Of a stretch of DNA of 64,000 nucleotides, positions 16,302 through 26,400 are shown one piece after another. A program made the translations under genes and the position numbers. Source of the stretch: Gammaproteobacteria bacterium (GTDB lineage: Bacteria > Pseudomonadota > Gammaproteobacteria > Pseudomonadales > Azotimanducaceae); assembly GCA_026709225.1 (NCBI GenBank), contig JAPOTJ010000050.1, positions 1 to 64,000 of the forward strand, given 5' to 3'. The notes beneath the pieces were generated by a model. The model made no database searches and was not told the origin of the DNA. It worked only from the letters and a program-made list of their open reading frames with translations. Position 1 is the stretch's first letter; each line of letters starts with the position of its first letter.

Positions 16302-17960
16302 CTAACTCTGGCCGCCCGCGAGCAGCGTTCGTGCGTACTCGAGCGTCGATTCGCCGAGATGCGCACCGCCGAGCATGCGGCTGATCTCCTCAAGGCGCTC
16401 GTGCTCATCAAGGCGAACAATGGACACAGCGTCATCTTCAGATTTGATGACGCGATAGTGCGTCTGGCTGAGCGCGGCGATTTGTGGCGCATGCGTGATC
16501 ATGAGGATTTGCGCCGAACCGCCGAGCCGTGTCAGCAGCGCAGCGAGATCATCGGTCAGTTGACCACCGATGCCGACATCCGCCTCATCAAGCACGAGGC
16601 TCGGCAATTGCGAGTGCTCGGCGGCAAGCAGAGCGACGGCAAGCGCAAGGCGCGAGCGCTCGCCGCCGGACGCGACTTTTTCAAGCGATGTCGCCTTGAG
16701 CGACTTGGATGCGGCGTAATCGAAGGCTGCGCGTTCATAGCCGTACTCGTGCTCGTGGTGCGCAAGGTTGACGACGATGCGCGCATCGCCGAGGCCGAGG
16801 CGCTGCATGTAGCCGTGCATTCTTGATTGAAACGCATCCAAGGCGGAAGTTCGCCGGGTGCTGAGCGCTTTGGCAGCGGCATCAAAGACCGCTCGGCGCT
16901 GCTCGGTCACCGCTTGCGCTTGCGCGAGCGCATCATCCTTCGCATCAAGACTAGTCAGTTGTGATTGCAATTCGAGGCTGTGCGCAAAGAGTGCTTGTGG
17001 CGAGACTCGATGCTTGCGGGCAAGATCGACGATGCTCGACAGGCGTTCATCGAGCGCCTTCATCCCTGCTGGGTCGGCTTGCAAAGTGTCTGCGTAGCGC
17101 GACAATTCGGAGGCGGCGCGGCCAAGCTCGTCACCCGCGATGAGCACCGCTTCGCGCGCCGCTTCCAAGCTCGCGTGACTGTCGCGCATCTGCGAGAGCA
17201 GGGCGGCAAGCTCGCCAAGCTGCGCCGAAATGCCAACATCGTCTGCCGCAAGCAGGGCGATCGCCCGATCGCTTTCGCTTGTCAGCGCTTCGATGCCAGC
17301 GAGTCGCTGATGCTGCTCGTTGATCTCTTCGTACTCACCCTCGGCAAGATTGAGCGCGTTCAGTTCCTCTACTTGGTACTTGAGCAGGCTGGCTCGATCA
17401 TGCGCCTGGGCGAGGCTTGCCGCAAGCGCTTCGGCTTCGGCTTTTGCGTCCTGCCAAGTTCGCCACAGTGAAGCGATGCGTTGCAGCGCCTCCGGTGTCG
17501 CCGCGAATTCATCAAATATCTGCTGCTGCACGCGCGCTTCTCGCAGCGCGTGATGCTGATCTTGCGCATGAATGTCGACGAGCCGCGATGCGAGGTTGCG
17601 GAGTACGGCAAGCGTCACGGAGACGTTGTTGACATAGGCGCGCGAACGCCCGTTGATGTCGATGCGTCGGTGCAGCAGGCACTCGTGCGGCGCATCGCTG
17701 TTTTCGAGCCCGTGTTCGGACAGGAACTCGATGCCGTCGGGGACATCGGAAAGACTGAAGCGCGCGCTGATGTGACTCGATGTCTTCTCTGGCGAGATGC
17801 GGGCAATGTCGGCGCGATCACCAAGCACCTGGCCAAGTGCGCCCAACAGGAGTGACTTGCCAGCGCCCGATTCGCCAGTGATCGCGCTGAAGCCCGGTTC
17901 GAATTCAATTCTGAGCGAGCGCACCAGCGCATAGTTCTCGATGCTGAGTTCGAGCAGCAA
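16302..17960 (-). CDS. recN: DNA repair protein RecN
   Basis: Predicted 552-aa SMC-like ATPase acting early in double-strand-break repair. Seen: LELSIENYALV start, Walker A GESGAGKS (29-36), a long alpha-helical coiled coil in the middle, and C-terminal KVASGGERSRLALAV (ABC signature) with LPSLVLDEADVGIGG (Walker B). Start TTG 17958-17960 is chosen because GGAG sits seven bases upstream and family sequence begins there. The start codon lies four bases after the hrcA stop, so recN is co-transcribed with hrcA. Confidence 0.95.
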   Translation of the reverse strand: MLLELSIENYALVRSLRIEFEPGFSAITGESGAGKSLLLGALGQVLGDRADIARISPEKTSSHISARFSLSDVPDGIEFLSEHGLENSDAPHECLLHRRIDINGRSRAYVNNVSVTLAVLRNLASRLVDIHAQDQHHALREARVQQQIFDEFAATPEALQRIASLWRTWQDAKAEAEALAASLAQAHDRASLLKYQVEELNALNLAEGEYEEINEQHQRLAGIEALTSESDRAIALLAADDVGISAQLGELAALLSQMRDSHASLEAAREAVLIAGDELGRAASELSRYADTLQADPAGMKALDERLSSIVDLARKHRVSPQALFAHSLELQSQLTSLDAKDDALAQAQAVTEQRRAVFDAAAKALSTRRTSALDAFQSRMHGYMQRLGLGDARIVVNLAHHEHEYGYERAAFDYAASKSLKATSLEKVASGGERSRLALAVALLAAEHSQLPSLVLDEADVGIGGQLTDDLAALLTRLGGSAQILMITHAPQIAALSQTHYRVIKSEDDAVSIVRLDEHERLEEISRMLGGAHLGESTLEYARTLLAGGQS

Positions 17961-17964
17961 GAAT

Positions 17965-19023
17965 CTACTCCAGCGAACGCTCAAGCAGCTTCGAGGTCAT
18001 GTCCACAACGCCGATGACTTTTTGATACGGCATGCGCTTCGGGCCGATGACGCCGAGCACTCCCGCAATTTCGCCACTCTTGCGATAGCGGCGCGTGACC
18101 ACGCTGAAGTCCGAAAAGGGCTTGTAGCCCGATTCTCCGCCGATGTAGAGCTGGATGCCATCCGAGCGCATTGATCGATCAAGCAGTTCAAGCACAAGAC
18201 GCTTGCGCGCAAAGGCATCAAGCGCCTTCTTCGCCGATTCCAAGTCTTGATGCGCGCCAAGCAGATGCGCTTCGCCAGCGAGGGCGAGATTGTCGGATGT
18301 GCTGGCGAGGCTCTGAATGGCCTTGCCCGCGACTTCAAGCGTCGTTTGCAGAAACGAATCGAGCTTCTCCTTGTCTGACTCCATGCTCGCGAGCACCTCG
18401 TCGCGAATTTCCTTGAGCGTCATGCCGCCGAAATGCTTGCTGACGAAGTTGCCTGCTTCGTCGAGCTCGCGCTCGCTGTATTCGCGCGTCGTGTGGATGA
18501 TGTGATTGCGCACATCGCGGTCGTTGACCACCATGATGACGAGCGCGCGTGTTCCCGAGAGCTTGAGAAACTCCATCTGCCGCAAGATGCCGCGCTCTTC
18601 GCCTTTCATGGTGACGACGCCGACAAGGTCGGTCGCTGTCGAAAGCAACACCGACGCTTGGCTGATGAGGTCTTCCGCGCTTGCGTCAGGGTCGATCGTT
18701 TGCTGCAGCGCGCTGAGCTCGCCGGTGTCGATTGGCGGCACTTGGACGAGGCTATCGACAAAGAACCGCAAGCCTTCGTTGGTGGGCACCTTGCCCGCCG
18801 AAGTGTGCGGCGAGCGCACGAGGCCGCGCTGTTCGAGCGACGCCATGACATTGCGCACAGTGGCCGAGCTCACCTTGACGCCGGGCACGCTCGCAAGCCA
18901 CTTCGACGCAATCGGTTCGCCCGACTCGATATAGCGCTCAACGAGCATCCGCAGCAGAGATTGGCTGCGTGAGTCAAGGTCGCCAGGGTCTTGGGATGCC
19001 GTTTGCGGGGAGTGTCTCGTCAT
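17965..19023 (-). CDS. hrcA: Heat-inducible transcription repressor HrcA
   Basis: Predicted 352-aa repressor. The N-terminal winged helix has SRSQSLLRMLVERYIESGEP and SSATVRNVMASLEQRGL; SPHTSAGKVPTNEGLRFFVD is the family signature; the GAF-like core carries LVGVVTM, and the C-terminus has GVLGVIGPKRMPYQKVI. HrcA normally represses groE and dnaK operons through CIRCE elements. I saw no CIRCE sequence upstream of hrcA or grpE in this window, so its targets are probably elsewhere. It heads an operon with recN. Confidence 0.95.
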   Translation of the reverse strand: MTRHSPQTASQDPGDLDSRSQSLLRMLVERYIESGEPIASKWLASVPGVKVSSATVRNVMASLEQRGLVRSPHTSAGKVPTNEGLRFFVDSLVQVPPIDTGELSALQQTIDPDASAEDLISQASVLLSTATDLVGVVTMKGEERGILRQMEFLKLSGTRALVIMVVNDRDVRNHIIHTTREYSERELDEAGNFVSKHFGGMTLKEIRDEVLASMESDKEKLDSFLQTTLEVAGKAIQSLASTSDNLALAGEAHLLGAHQDLESAKKALDAFARKRLVLELLDRSMRSDGIQLYIGGESGYKPFSDFSVVTRRYRKSGEIAGVLGVIGPKRMPYQKVIGVVDMTSKLLERSLE

Positions 19024-19081
19024 GAAGCAAAGTGTGTCTCACTTGCGGCGGTGGGCGCAAGCGGGCGTAGCTTCGCTTATC

Positions 19082-20404
19082 TCAAAAAGTGCCGGTTGCT
19101 GATTCTTCGAGTTCACGGAGCAGTTTGAGCGTGCGCGTCGTGTCGAATCCGGTCGAAGCATAGGTGCGAAAGGAAGGCACCGAAAACTTTAATGGCGCCG
19201 CGAGCGATGCGCCGTCTTCATGGCGCTCGATGAGTCCGCAGTGAATCGCTCGCATGAAGGACCGCTTTGCGTCCTCGCGGCTCATCCCGAGCTCGTCCTC
19301 GGCGATTTTCGCAATGTCATAGAAGCGAAAGTCCTCGTTCGCCGGCGTTCGCTTCGTCAGCAGGGACAAGGCGTCTGCAAACTCGTCCAATTCGGCATCG
19401 CCGACGATTTCCTTGTAGAAATCAACCCTGAACGCCCGCCCGCGGTCAAGGGCTTTGCTGATATCGATCTGCGCCTCATCGCGACCAAACTCCTTTGCCA
19501 GCCCTCTTAAGTAAGATTGAACATGCCTAGGGTAGCAGTCGCTGGCTGCCACGATGACATCGGCAATTGCGTCGTGATCAAGAGGCAGGGCATCGAGTCC
19601 AAAAGCGGCGTGCGTCAAGAATGCGCCGACGAGCGCCCGCACATTGTCTTTTTCGAGTGGTCCGACTTGTCGCAATCCGTCCGATACAAGCCGTGGCGAT
19701 GCGCCTGCGAGCTTGAGCTGCGCGGAGGTGTCCGATAGCCCTGCAAACACTGCCATACAACCGACTTCACCTGTGCGCCCATCAAACAAGTCGAGCAGTA
19801 CGGCATTGTCTTCGCTTCGGCGGTCTCTCTCGACCTGCTGCGCTTCGTCAACTAGCACAAGGAACACGGTCTGCGCTGGAAGTTCGAGATAGCGCTTGAC
19901 GATAGACCAAGTATCCGCGCTGCCTTGAAGAAGCTGATCCGACGGCGATGCTTCGCTTCTTCCTTTCTCGATGTTCACCCCGACCCAAGCGATACTGAAC
20001 GAACCTGCCAGTCTTGTCGTGTGCTCTTGATGCAGTACTTCGGGATCAACGCCGCAGGCTTTCACAAACGCCTTGGCCACCTTCACTTGATTTGTCAAGT
20101 CGTTGCCGGCGAGATGCACTGGCAGGATATTCGCGTTGTCCTTGTAGATGCCCTCGAGTTCGAGAAGAACCGATGACTTCCCGCTGCCCGGAGGCCCGTG
20201 CAGGACTCGTGCATTCTGGACGCTTCGCCCTGCTTGACGTGTTTGTCGGAGTTGTTGCTCGATGTCCTGAAGAATATCCTCGCGCCCGACAAACACGAAC
20301 GGCTCACGGCGATCGCCTTGCGCGACGAAGTCCATGAGGTGGGCTTTGTTCTCTGCGGTGAGCGTGTTTTTCAAATGCTGCGGGCTTTTTGGCGTGTCTC
20401 TCAT
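19082..20404 (-). CDS. AAA ATPase of unknown role, Orc1/Cdc6-like architecture
   Basis: Predicted 440-aa protein. Seen: FVFVGREDILQDIEQQL followed by Walker A GPPGSGKS (70-77), a Walker-B-like FLVLVDEAQQ (about 180), a sensor region with AVFAGLSDTS, then a helical lid and a C-terminal winged-helix-like part (about 340-420). The layout resembles AAA ATPases of mobile elements and Orc/Cdc6-type switch proteins, but I cannot name a family. It stands alone on the minus strand between hrcA and a degenerate region beside fic, so it is probably accessory. Confidence 0.65.
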   Translation of the reverse strand: MRDTPKSPQHLKNTLTAENKAHLMDFVAQGDRREPFVFVGREDILQDIEQQLRQTRQAGRSVQNARVLHGPPGSGKSSVLLELEGIYKDNANILPVHLAGNDLTNQVKVAKAFVKACGVDPEVLHQEHTTRLAGSFSIAWVGVNIEKGRSEASPSDQLLQGSADTWSIVKRYLELPAQTVFLVLVDEAQQVERDRRSEDNAVLLDLFDGRTGEVGCMAVFAGLSDTSAQLKLAGASPRLVSDGLRQVGPLEKDNVRALVGAFLTHAAFGLDALPLDHDAIADVIVAASDCYPRHVQSYLRGLAKEFGRDEAQIDISKALDRGRAFRVDFYKEIVGDAELDEFADALSLLTKRTPANEDFRFYDIAKIAEDELGMSREDAKRSFMRAIHCGLIERHEDGASLAAPLKFSVPSFRTYASTGFDTTRTLKLLRELEESATGTF

Positions 20405-20476
20405 CCTGTCGGATTCTAAACGAAGTTGACTTTGCCGTATCGCGTTTGGCGGTCATGGTGCCGCCCCCAATGTGTG

Positions 20477-20728
20477 TTAATTACAACGTTTTATAAGTTC
20501 GCTATATCTTTGTTCTGCCGTGCCAGCGCCTGGATTCCCGCCATCATCGTCCAGATAGACGATATAGTCGAACCCTTGACTCTTTGCGTAGGGCATGACT
20601 TTGTAGAGGTCGGGAGCGCGGGAGCGCACATTAACGATTAACTTGTTGCAGTGATAGGCAATGTTATCCTGGGGGACTGTAACGACAAAAGGGTACGTTT
20701 CGTCAGTTGTTTCATTCTTGTTTTCCTT
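20477..20728 (-). pseudogene. Start-less 83-codon fragment of an unidentified protein
   Basis: A minus-strand frame from just after a TGA (20729-20731) to TAA (20477-20479) reads like a real soluble protein (TYPFVVTVPQDNIAYHC, VMPYAKSQGFDYIVYLDDDG, AEQRYSELIKRCN) but has no start near its 5' end. An ATG with a good AAGGAAAAC ribosome site at about 20713 lies in another frame and stops after 25 codons. A frameshift separating the start from the body is the simplest reading. No family recognised. Local GC is lower than average. The rest of 20405-20797 shows nothing else. Confidence 0.5.
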
Positions 20729-20797
20729 TCAGAGCTGCCGTCCGTGAAAGCAGATAACCAGCGGGCGGGTTTGCCCATATCCTTATCGCATCATAAC

Positions 20798-21814
20798 TCA
20801 TAATACGGCGGCCTGAGATCGTCCTCGCGCAGTGAGGCGATACTTCTGATTTCGAGCCGTTGGTACTTGGGGGTTGGTCATTTCGATCAAGCCTGCATCA
20901 AGCGCCGGACGAATATAGTTTTTGCGAAAGGTTGGCCGATGCGACAGCCCGAGTGCTGCCATGAGTTTCGATGCGCCACTTGGTCCGTTTCGCAACTCGC
21001 CAAGCAGTCGAATGACTTGGTCGGTTAGATGGTCGCTTTCTTGGTCGGTCGAGGCTATTTCCAAGACGGCTTCCAAGATTGCCTGCAACTTGAATTCGAT
21101 GAACGGAGCGCTGTCCACCCGGGCGGTACTTGCTCTAATCGCTTCGTAGTACGCCTGCTGCCGGGCGTATACAAGGCTCTCGACCGACGCGAGGGAAAAG
21201 ATGGATTTCCAGCGTGTCAGGATCAGCGTCTGCCACAGTCGCCCCATGCGTCCGTTGCCGTCTTCGAACGGATGAACGAACTCGAACTCATAATGAAATA
21301 CGGAACTGGTGATCAGCGGATGGCCTTCAGAGTCCTTGAGCCATGACAGCAGGTTCGACATGAGCATCGGGACCCTGTTCGCGTGCGGCGCGACATGGTG
21401 AACTTCGCCGCCGCCAATGACACCAACGCCTCGGTTTCGATAGCGCCCGGGCGTCTCAATCAAGTGAACCATGAGCAGTTCGTACGCCTTGAGCAAGTCA
21501 TCCTGACTCTCAGGGTTCCAAAGCTGATACTGATCGTAGACATCGATCGCGTTGCGCGCCTCTCGTATCTCCCGCGCCGATGCAATCACACGCTGGCCTT
21601 CGAGAATGGTTGTAATTTCATCTTCGCTGAGCGTATTTCCTTCAATGGCGAGCGAGCCATGAATAGAGCGAATACGGTTGATGCGGCGAAGGCGAAAGTC
21701 CGCTTGAACTGCCGCTTCATCCATGCCGCCAATGGTTTCGCCGATACGTGCGACGAGATTTAGAATCGCCGGAGTGATGGTGTAGGGTGGTGTTGTCCCT
21801 TTGTGTACAGTCAT
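20798..21814 (-). CDS. Fic-domain protein, class II (self-inhibited AMPylase type)
   Basis: Predicted 338-aa Fic protein. The N-terminal inhibitory motif is SLAIEGN (54-60, consensus SxxxEG), the active site is HPFEDGNGRMGR (181-192), intact with catalytic His181. A C-terminal winged helix (about 270-335, SGASKLMAALGLSHRPTFRKNYI) probably binds DNA. Fic enzymes typically transfer AMP from ATP to Ser/Thr/Tyr of target proteins; having the inhibitory helix in the same chain means no separate antitoxin is required. ATG 21814 has GAGGAT immediately upstream. It is flanked by degenerate ORFs on both sides. Confidence 0.9.
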   Translation of the reverse strand: MTVHKGTTPPYTITPAILNLVARIGETIGGMDEAAVQADFRLRRINRIRSIHGSLAIEGNTLSEDEITTILEGQRVIASAREIREARNAIDVYDQYQLWNPESQDDLLKAYELLMVHLIETPGRYRNRGVGVIGGGEVHHVAPHANRVPMLMSNLLSWLKDSEGHPLITSSVFHYEFEFVHPFEDGNGRMGRLWQTLILTRWKSIFSLASVESLVYARQQAYYEAIRASTARVDSAPFIEFKLQAILEAVLEIASTDQESDHLTDQVIRLLGELRNGPSGASKLMAALGLSHRPTFRKNYIRPALDAGLIEMTNPQVPTARNQKYRLTARGRSQAAVL

Positions 21815-21832
21815 ATCCTCAATGTCTCGAAA

Positions 21833-22016
21833 TTACGGGAGATTCTCTTCGAGCTCACCTCGGCGGACGAGTTTCACCAAGCCTTCCATGTCGCGAAGTG
21901 TGGCGTCCGGGAAACGTTCCTGCAGACAGTCGGCATTGCGAATGTGCCTGCGATGACATGGTCTCGTTGCGCGTCGTGGCAATAGTAACGAATGTGGATG
22001 GTGTTTGGATGGCGAA
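21833..22016 (-). pseudogene. Possible frameshifted small ORF upstream of fic
   Basis: Two minus-strand frames join into one plausible sequence if one base is restored near 21938: HPNTIHIRYYCHDAQRDHV in one frame and NADCLQERFPDATLRDMEGL plus VKLVRRGELEENLP in the next, ending at TAA 21833-21835. There is no clear start codon. I do not recognise the family. The rest of the 21815-22232 gap contains the divergent promoters of fic and the efflux operon but no clear motif. Confidence 0.3.
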
Positions 22017-22232
22017 CTGGCTTGCTGTTTTCGCAGCCTGATGTCGGCTGTTACGTTCGCCGATCCATCCCCACTCCACTCGAGAAGCGTTTTGGGAAAG
22101 CGTCTTGATGTACCATCTCTCTTTTGCAACGAGGTGGGTGCGGCTGTTTGCCGTGGCGCTTCCTCCGTAGTTCGGCGCCGCGGAGCATGTCTCACATCTA
22201 GCCCTCGTGTACTGTTGGAGCTTGGCACTCGC

Positions 22233-23492
22233 ATGGGCAGACGCACAGGTTACTTGATCGCCGCTGGCATCGTCATTGGCGCTTTCGCTGTTGCCGCGAT
22301 TATGGTGTCACTCGCGCCGCAGCCTGAGCGGCGAGAGCCGCCTTCGCAATTTCCCTATGTCGAGACAGCCGAGATCATCGCGGGAACTGATTTCATCCCT
22401 GTATACGGTGCGGGCACCGTGCGACCAAGCGCCGAAATAGACCTCGCGCCGCAGGTGGGCGGGCGCATTGTCTGGGTCGCCCCGGGCTTTCGCAGCGGCG
22501 GACGTGTTGATCGAGGGCAGCTGCTGTTTCGCATTGAGGAGGCTGACTACCAGCATCGTGTGCGCGACGCCGAGGCGGCGCTCGCGGCTCGGCAGGTTGC
22601 TTTGCTGGAAGCGCGAGGGAACGTGGTCATCGCGCGCGCCGAGTACGAGCGCTTCGCCGCCCGCAAAGATCAGAATGTAGACGAGATGCGCGCGCCGGCG
22701 AATCCGCTGGCCTTGCGCGAGCCGCAGCTCGATGCGGCAGAAGCAGCGCTGAAGCGGGAAGAAGCGCAGCTTGCGGCGGCGCAGCTCGATTTGTCCCGCA
22801 CGCGGGTGAGCGCGCCGTTTGACGGGTTTGTTCGCGAAGAGTCGGTCGATATCGGTCAGCTGGTCGTGCCGGGCGAGTCTGTCGGGCGGTTGTTTGCTGC
22901 CGATGCGGCTGAAGTGGTTGTTCCGCTATCCGACGCTGAAGCAGCGCTGATTCCCGGCCTTTGGGCGTTGTCGGCGGCAGCGAGCGGGCGCGAAGCGAAA
23001 GATCAGCGGGTCGCCGCCCGCGTGATTGCCGACTACGGCGGCGATCGCTACGCTTGGCCGGGTCATGTGGACCGGGCTGAGCGGTCACTTGACGAACGCA
23101 CGCGAACAATTGAAGTGATCGTGCGTGTACCTGAGCCGTTTGCGGCGGGCGAGCCGGTCGATGTTGACTACAGGGCGGAAGCGCATGCGCCACCGCTTCT
23201 GGTTGGAAAGTTTGCGGAAGTGGTGATCGAAGGTGCATCGCCAACGAACTATGTCCGAGTCCCGCGCGACGCGCTTCAGCCGGGCGATGAGGTCTGGACA
23301 GTCGGGGAGGCCGGTGCCGTGCGCATCGTTCGCGCGCGCGTTCTGCAGCGTGGCAACGACGAGGTGTTCGTCACCGGCGCGTTTGAACCACGTTCCTTGG
23401 TCATCATCAGCGGATTGCAGGTCGCCACGGACGGCATGACCGTGCGCAGCGCAGCGCAGGACGCAGCGGCAGCGCCGTCTTCGCGTCCATGA
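22233..23492 (+). CDS. RND efflux periplasmic adaptor (membrane fusion protein)
   Basis: Predicted 419-aa HlyD-like adaptor. One N-terminal transmembrane helix (GYLIAAGIVIGAFAVAAIMV) is followed by GAGTVRPSAEIDLAPQVGGR (lipoyl half 1), a short alpha-hairpin with QLDAAEAALKREEAQLAAA, lipoyl half 2 (LSRTRVSAPFDGFVREESV) and a beta-barrel. ATG 22233 starts the membrane helix directly; GGAG lies 12 bases upstream and an in-frame TTG at 22215 is possible. The stop overlaps the next ATG (ATGA), so it is translationally coupled to the pump. Substrate unknown. Confidence 0.9.
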   Translation: MGRRTGYLIAAGIVIGAFAVAAIMVSLAPQPERREPPSQFPYVETAEIIAGTDFIPVYGAGTVRPSAEIDLAPQVGGRIVWVAPGFRSGGRVDRGQLLFRIEEADYQHRVRDAEAALAARQVALLEARGNVVIARAEYERFAARKDQNVDEMRAPANPLALREPQLDAAEAALKREEAQLAAAQLDLSRTRVSAPFDGFVREESVDIGQLVVPGESVGRLFAADAAEVVVPLSDAEAALIPGLWALSAAASGREAKDQRVAARVIADYGGDRYAWPGHVDRAERSLDERTRTIEVIVRVPEPFAAGEPVDVDYRAEAHAPPLLVGKFAEVVIEGASPTNYVRVPRDALQPGDEVWTVGEAGAVRIVRARVLQRGNDEVFVTGAFEPRSLVIISGLQVATDGMTVRSAAQDAAAAPSSRP

Positions 23493-26400
23493 AGGGCGCC
23501 GACCCTTACCTCGGAGAGCCTTCCGGGCCAATCGCCTTCATGGCGGCCAATCCTGTGGCCGCCAACCTGCTCATGATCGGCATTCTGGCGGCCGGATTTA
23601 TCGCCATGACCGGCTTGCAGCGCGAGGCTTGGCCAACGCTCGCATACGACATGATTGAGATCTCCGTGCCCTATCCGGGTGCCAACCCCGAGGAGGTCGA
23701 GGAATCGATTGTCGTGCCCATCGAACAGCGGGTTCGCGGTCTCGACGATATTAAGAGCGTGCGGTCGGTGGCTGCCGCAGGCATCGCGTCCTTGCGCCTT
23801 GAGCTCAAAACCGGCGTCGATGCGAGCGACGTGATAGACACTGTCGAATCCACGGTCGGGCAAGTCCGTTCGCTGCCACAGGCGAGCGAGCGTCCGGTGA
23901 TTCAGGAAATGACAAACCGGCAGAGCATCATCCGTCTTATCGTCCACGGCGATGTGCCGGAGCGGGCATTGAAGGAGATCGCGCGCGCTATTGAAGACGA
24001 GCTCGTCGCTTTGCCCGCCGTGTCCCAAGTCGAGACTACTGGCACGAGGGACTATGAAGTTTCGATTGAAGTGCCGCTCGCACGGCTGCGCGAGCTCGGG
24101 CTCACATTGGACGACATTGCGAATGCGATTCGGCAATCGTCGCTCGAACTCTCTGCCGGCAGCATCGAGTCAGATCGTACCGAGGTGCGAGTGCGCACGC
24201 TCGGCCAACGCTATCGTCAGCATGAGTTTGAATCCGTCGTCGTTTTGAGCGATTCCGACGGCAGCGTGCTGCGCGTCGGCGATATTGCCGAAGTCCGTGA
24301 TGGGTTTCGAGAGACCGGCCTGATCGTGCGTCATATGGGCCGCCCCGCTGTCTTCGTCGAGGTGTTCCAGTCTGACGGTGAGCGGGTCATGGATGTGGCC
24401 ACATCAGTTCGCGAGCATCTTGCCGAGGTCGTTTCGCCGCAACTACCGCCGGGCGTGGAAGTGACGATTTGGAATGACGACACCAAAAGCTACTCGGAGC
24501 GCGTGAATCTGCTGCTGAAGAACGGTGGCCTCGGCCTGCTGCTGGTGCTGATCGCCCTCACCTTGTTCCTTGACATGCGTCTCGCCGTCTGGGTGGTGGC
24601 GGGCTTGGCGACTTCAATGATTGGCGCGTTTGCGGTGCTGCTGGTGCTCGGTATCTCGATCAACGCCATATCGCTGTTCGTCTTTGTCCTTGGCATCGGC
24701 ATCGTTGTCGATGATGCCATCATTGTCGCCGAACATATCCATGAAGAGCGCCAGAAAGGGGTGCCGGGCGTTGTTGCCGCGATCCGTGGCACACGGCGAA
24801 TCAAGGGGCCGCTCACCTTTGCGGTGCTGACTTCGGTGGCTGCATTCACTCCTATATTCCTCATGCCAGGCGGGCTCGGCGAATTTTGGCTGGCGTTGCC
24901 GGTGGTCGTGATCGCCATGCTGGTGATTTCTCTGGTTGAATCACTGTTCATCCTGCCGCACCATCTCTCCACGCTGCCACTTGCGAGTGAATCGCCTGCG
25001 ACCCAAGTGCAGCGGCAACTTCGCCGCATTCGAGACGGCGTGGACGCCTCGCTCAAGCGCTTTGTGAACGGCCCGCTTGATCGCTCAGTGCGTTTCGCCA
25101 CAGAGCAGCCCGCAGTGATCATGGCGGGGGCCGTGTCTGCCCTTGTGCTTAGTATTTCTCTCGTGGCTGCGGGCGTTGTCCGCACCACCTTCGCGGACGA
25201 GATCGAAGGCGACTTTGTGGTTGGCAGCTTGGAGATGTCTCCTGGCACGGCGGCTGAGCGCACGTTCGAGGTTGCGCGTCGCCTTGAAGATGCCGGGCGG
25301 CGGGTGATCGAGCGGTTGTCCGCCGCACAAGGCGAGGGCGCGCAGCCACTCTTGTCCGGAGTCACCATCAACGTCGGGGCGGAGCCGCGCATTGAAGGCG
25401 GCGGCATCGTCGCGAAGCCAACGCTCGAACCCATGCCGAATGTGGCAACGATCGAGTTCAAGCTGGTGAGTGCCGGAGAGCGCGACATCTCGGCGGTCGA
25501 TGTCGCAGATGCGTGGCGTGAAGAGGTGGGTATTCTCCCTTATGTTCGCGGTGTCGCGTTCAGTGGCGAGGTGCTTGCCTTGGGCAAGCCTGTGGAAGCG
25601 GTGCTGTCCCATCCCGATTCTGCCACGCTGATCCCCATTGCCGAATCCGTTGTCGCCGGCCTGCGCGCGACCGAAGGCATTTTTGATGTGCGCTCGGACC
25701 ATGCGCCGGGCGTGCGCGAAATGCAGCTCGAATTGCGCCCCGCTGCGCGCAGCCTCGGGTTCACCTTGGAGGACTTGGCGCAACAAACCCGTTGGGCGCT
25801 GTTTGGTGCCGAGGCGTTCCGTATGCAGCGCGACCGCGAGGAGGTCGAGGTATTCGTGCGCTTGCCTGAGGACGAGCGCAACGCCGTCACCGACCTTGAG
25901 CAACTTGTCGTGCGAACTTCGGAAGGCGTTGAGGTGCCGCTCAGTCGTGTCGCCGTGCTGAAGCCTGGTCGCGAACCGACAACGATTCAGCGCAAGGACG
26001 GCAATCGCGTCGTCACCGTCACTGCGGAAGTCGACACGGCTGTGCTGTCTGCGGGCGCCGCAAACGCCCATCTCGCCAACTCGATTCTGGCCGAGTTGGT
26101 TGAGAGCAATCCCGGCCTGACCTTCAGCTACGGCGGTGAGCAGCAGCAGCAGCAGGAATCCATGGGCGCGATGCTGCGCGGGTTTGCCTTGGCGTTGCTA
26201 TTCATGTTCGCCATGCTTGCCATTCCGCTCCGTTCCTACGGCAAGCCGGTTATCGTCATGGCCATCATCCCGTTCGGCCTGATCGGCACAATTTGCGGAC
26301 ACTGGGTGCTCGGCGTGCCGATCGCGGCGACCACGGTGATGGCGTTCTTCGGATTGAGCGGCGTTGTCGTCAACGATTCCCTGGTGATGCTCGATTTTAT

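Noticed and set aside
22005-22232. Longer start for the RND adaptor
   Set aside because: The extra 76 residues before ATG 22233 precede the membrane anchor, lack family similarity and cover the promoter region.
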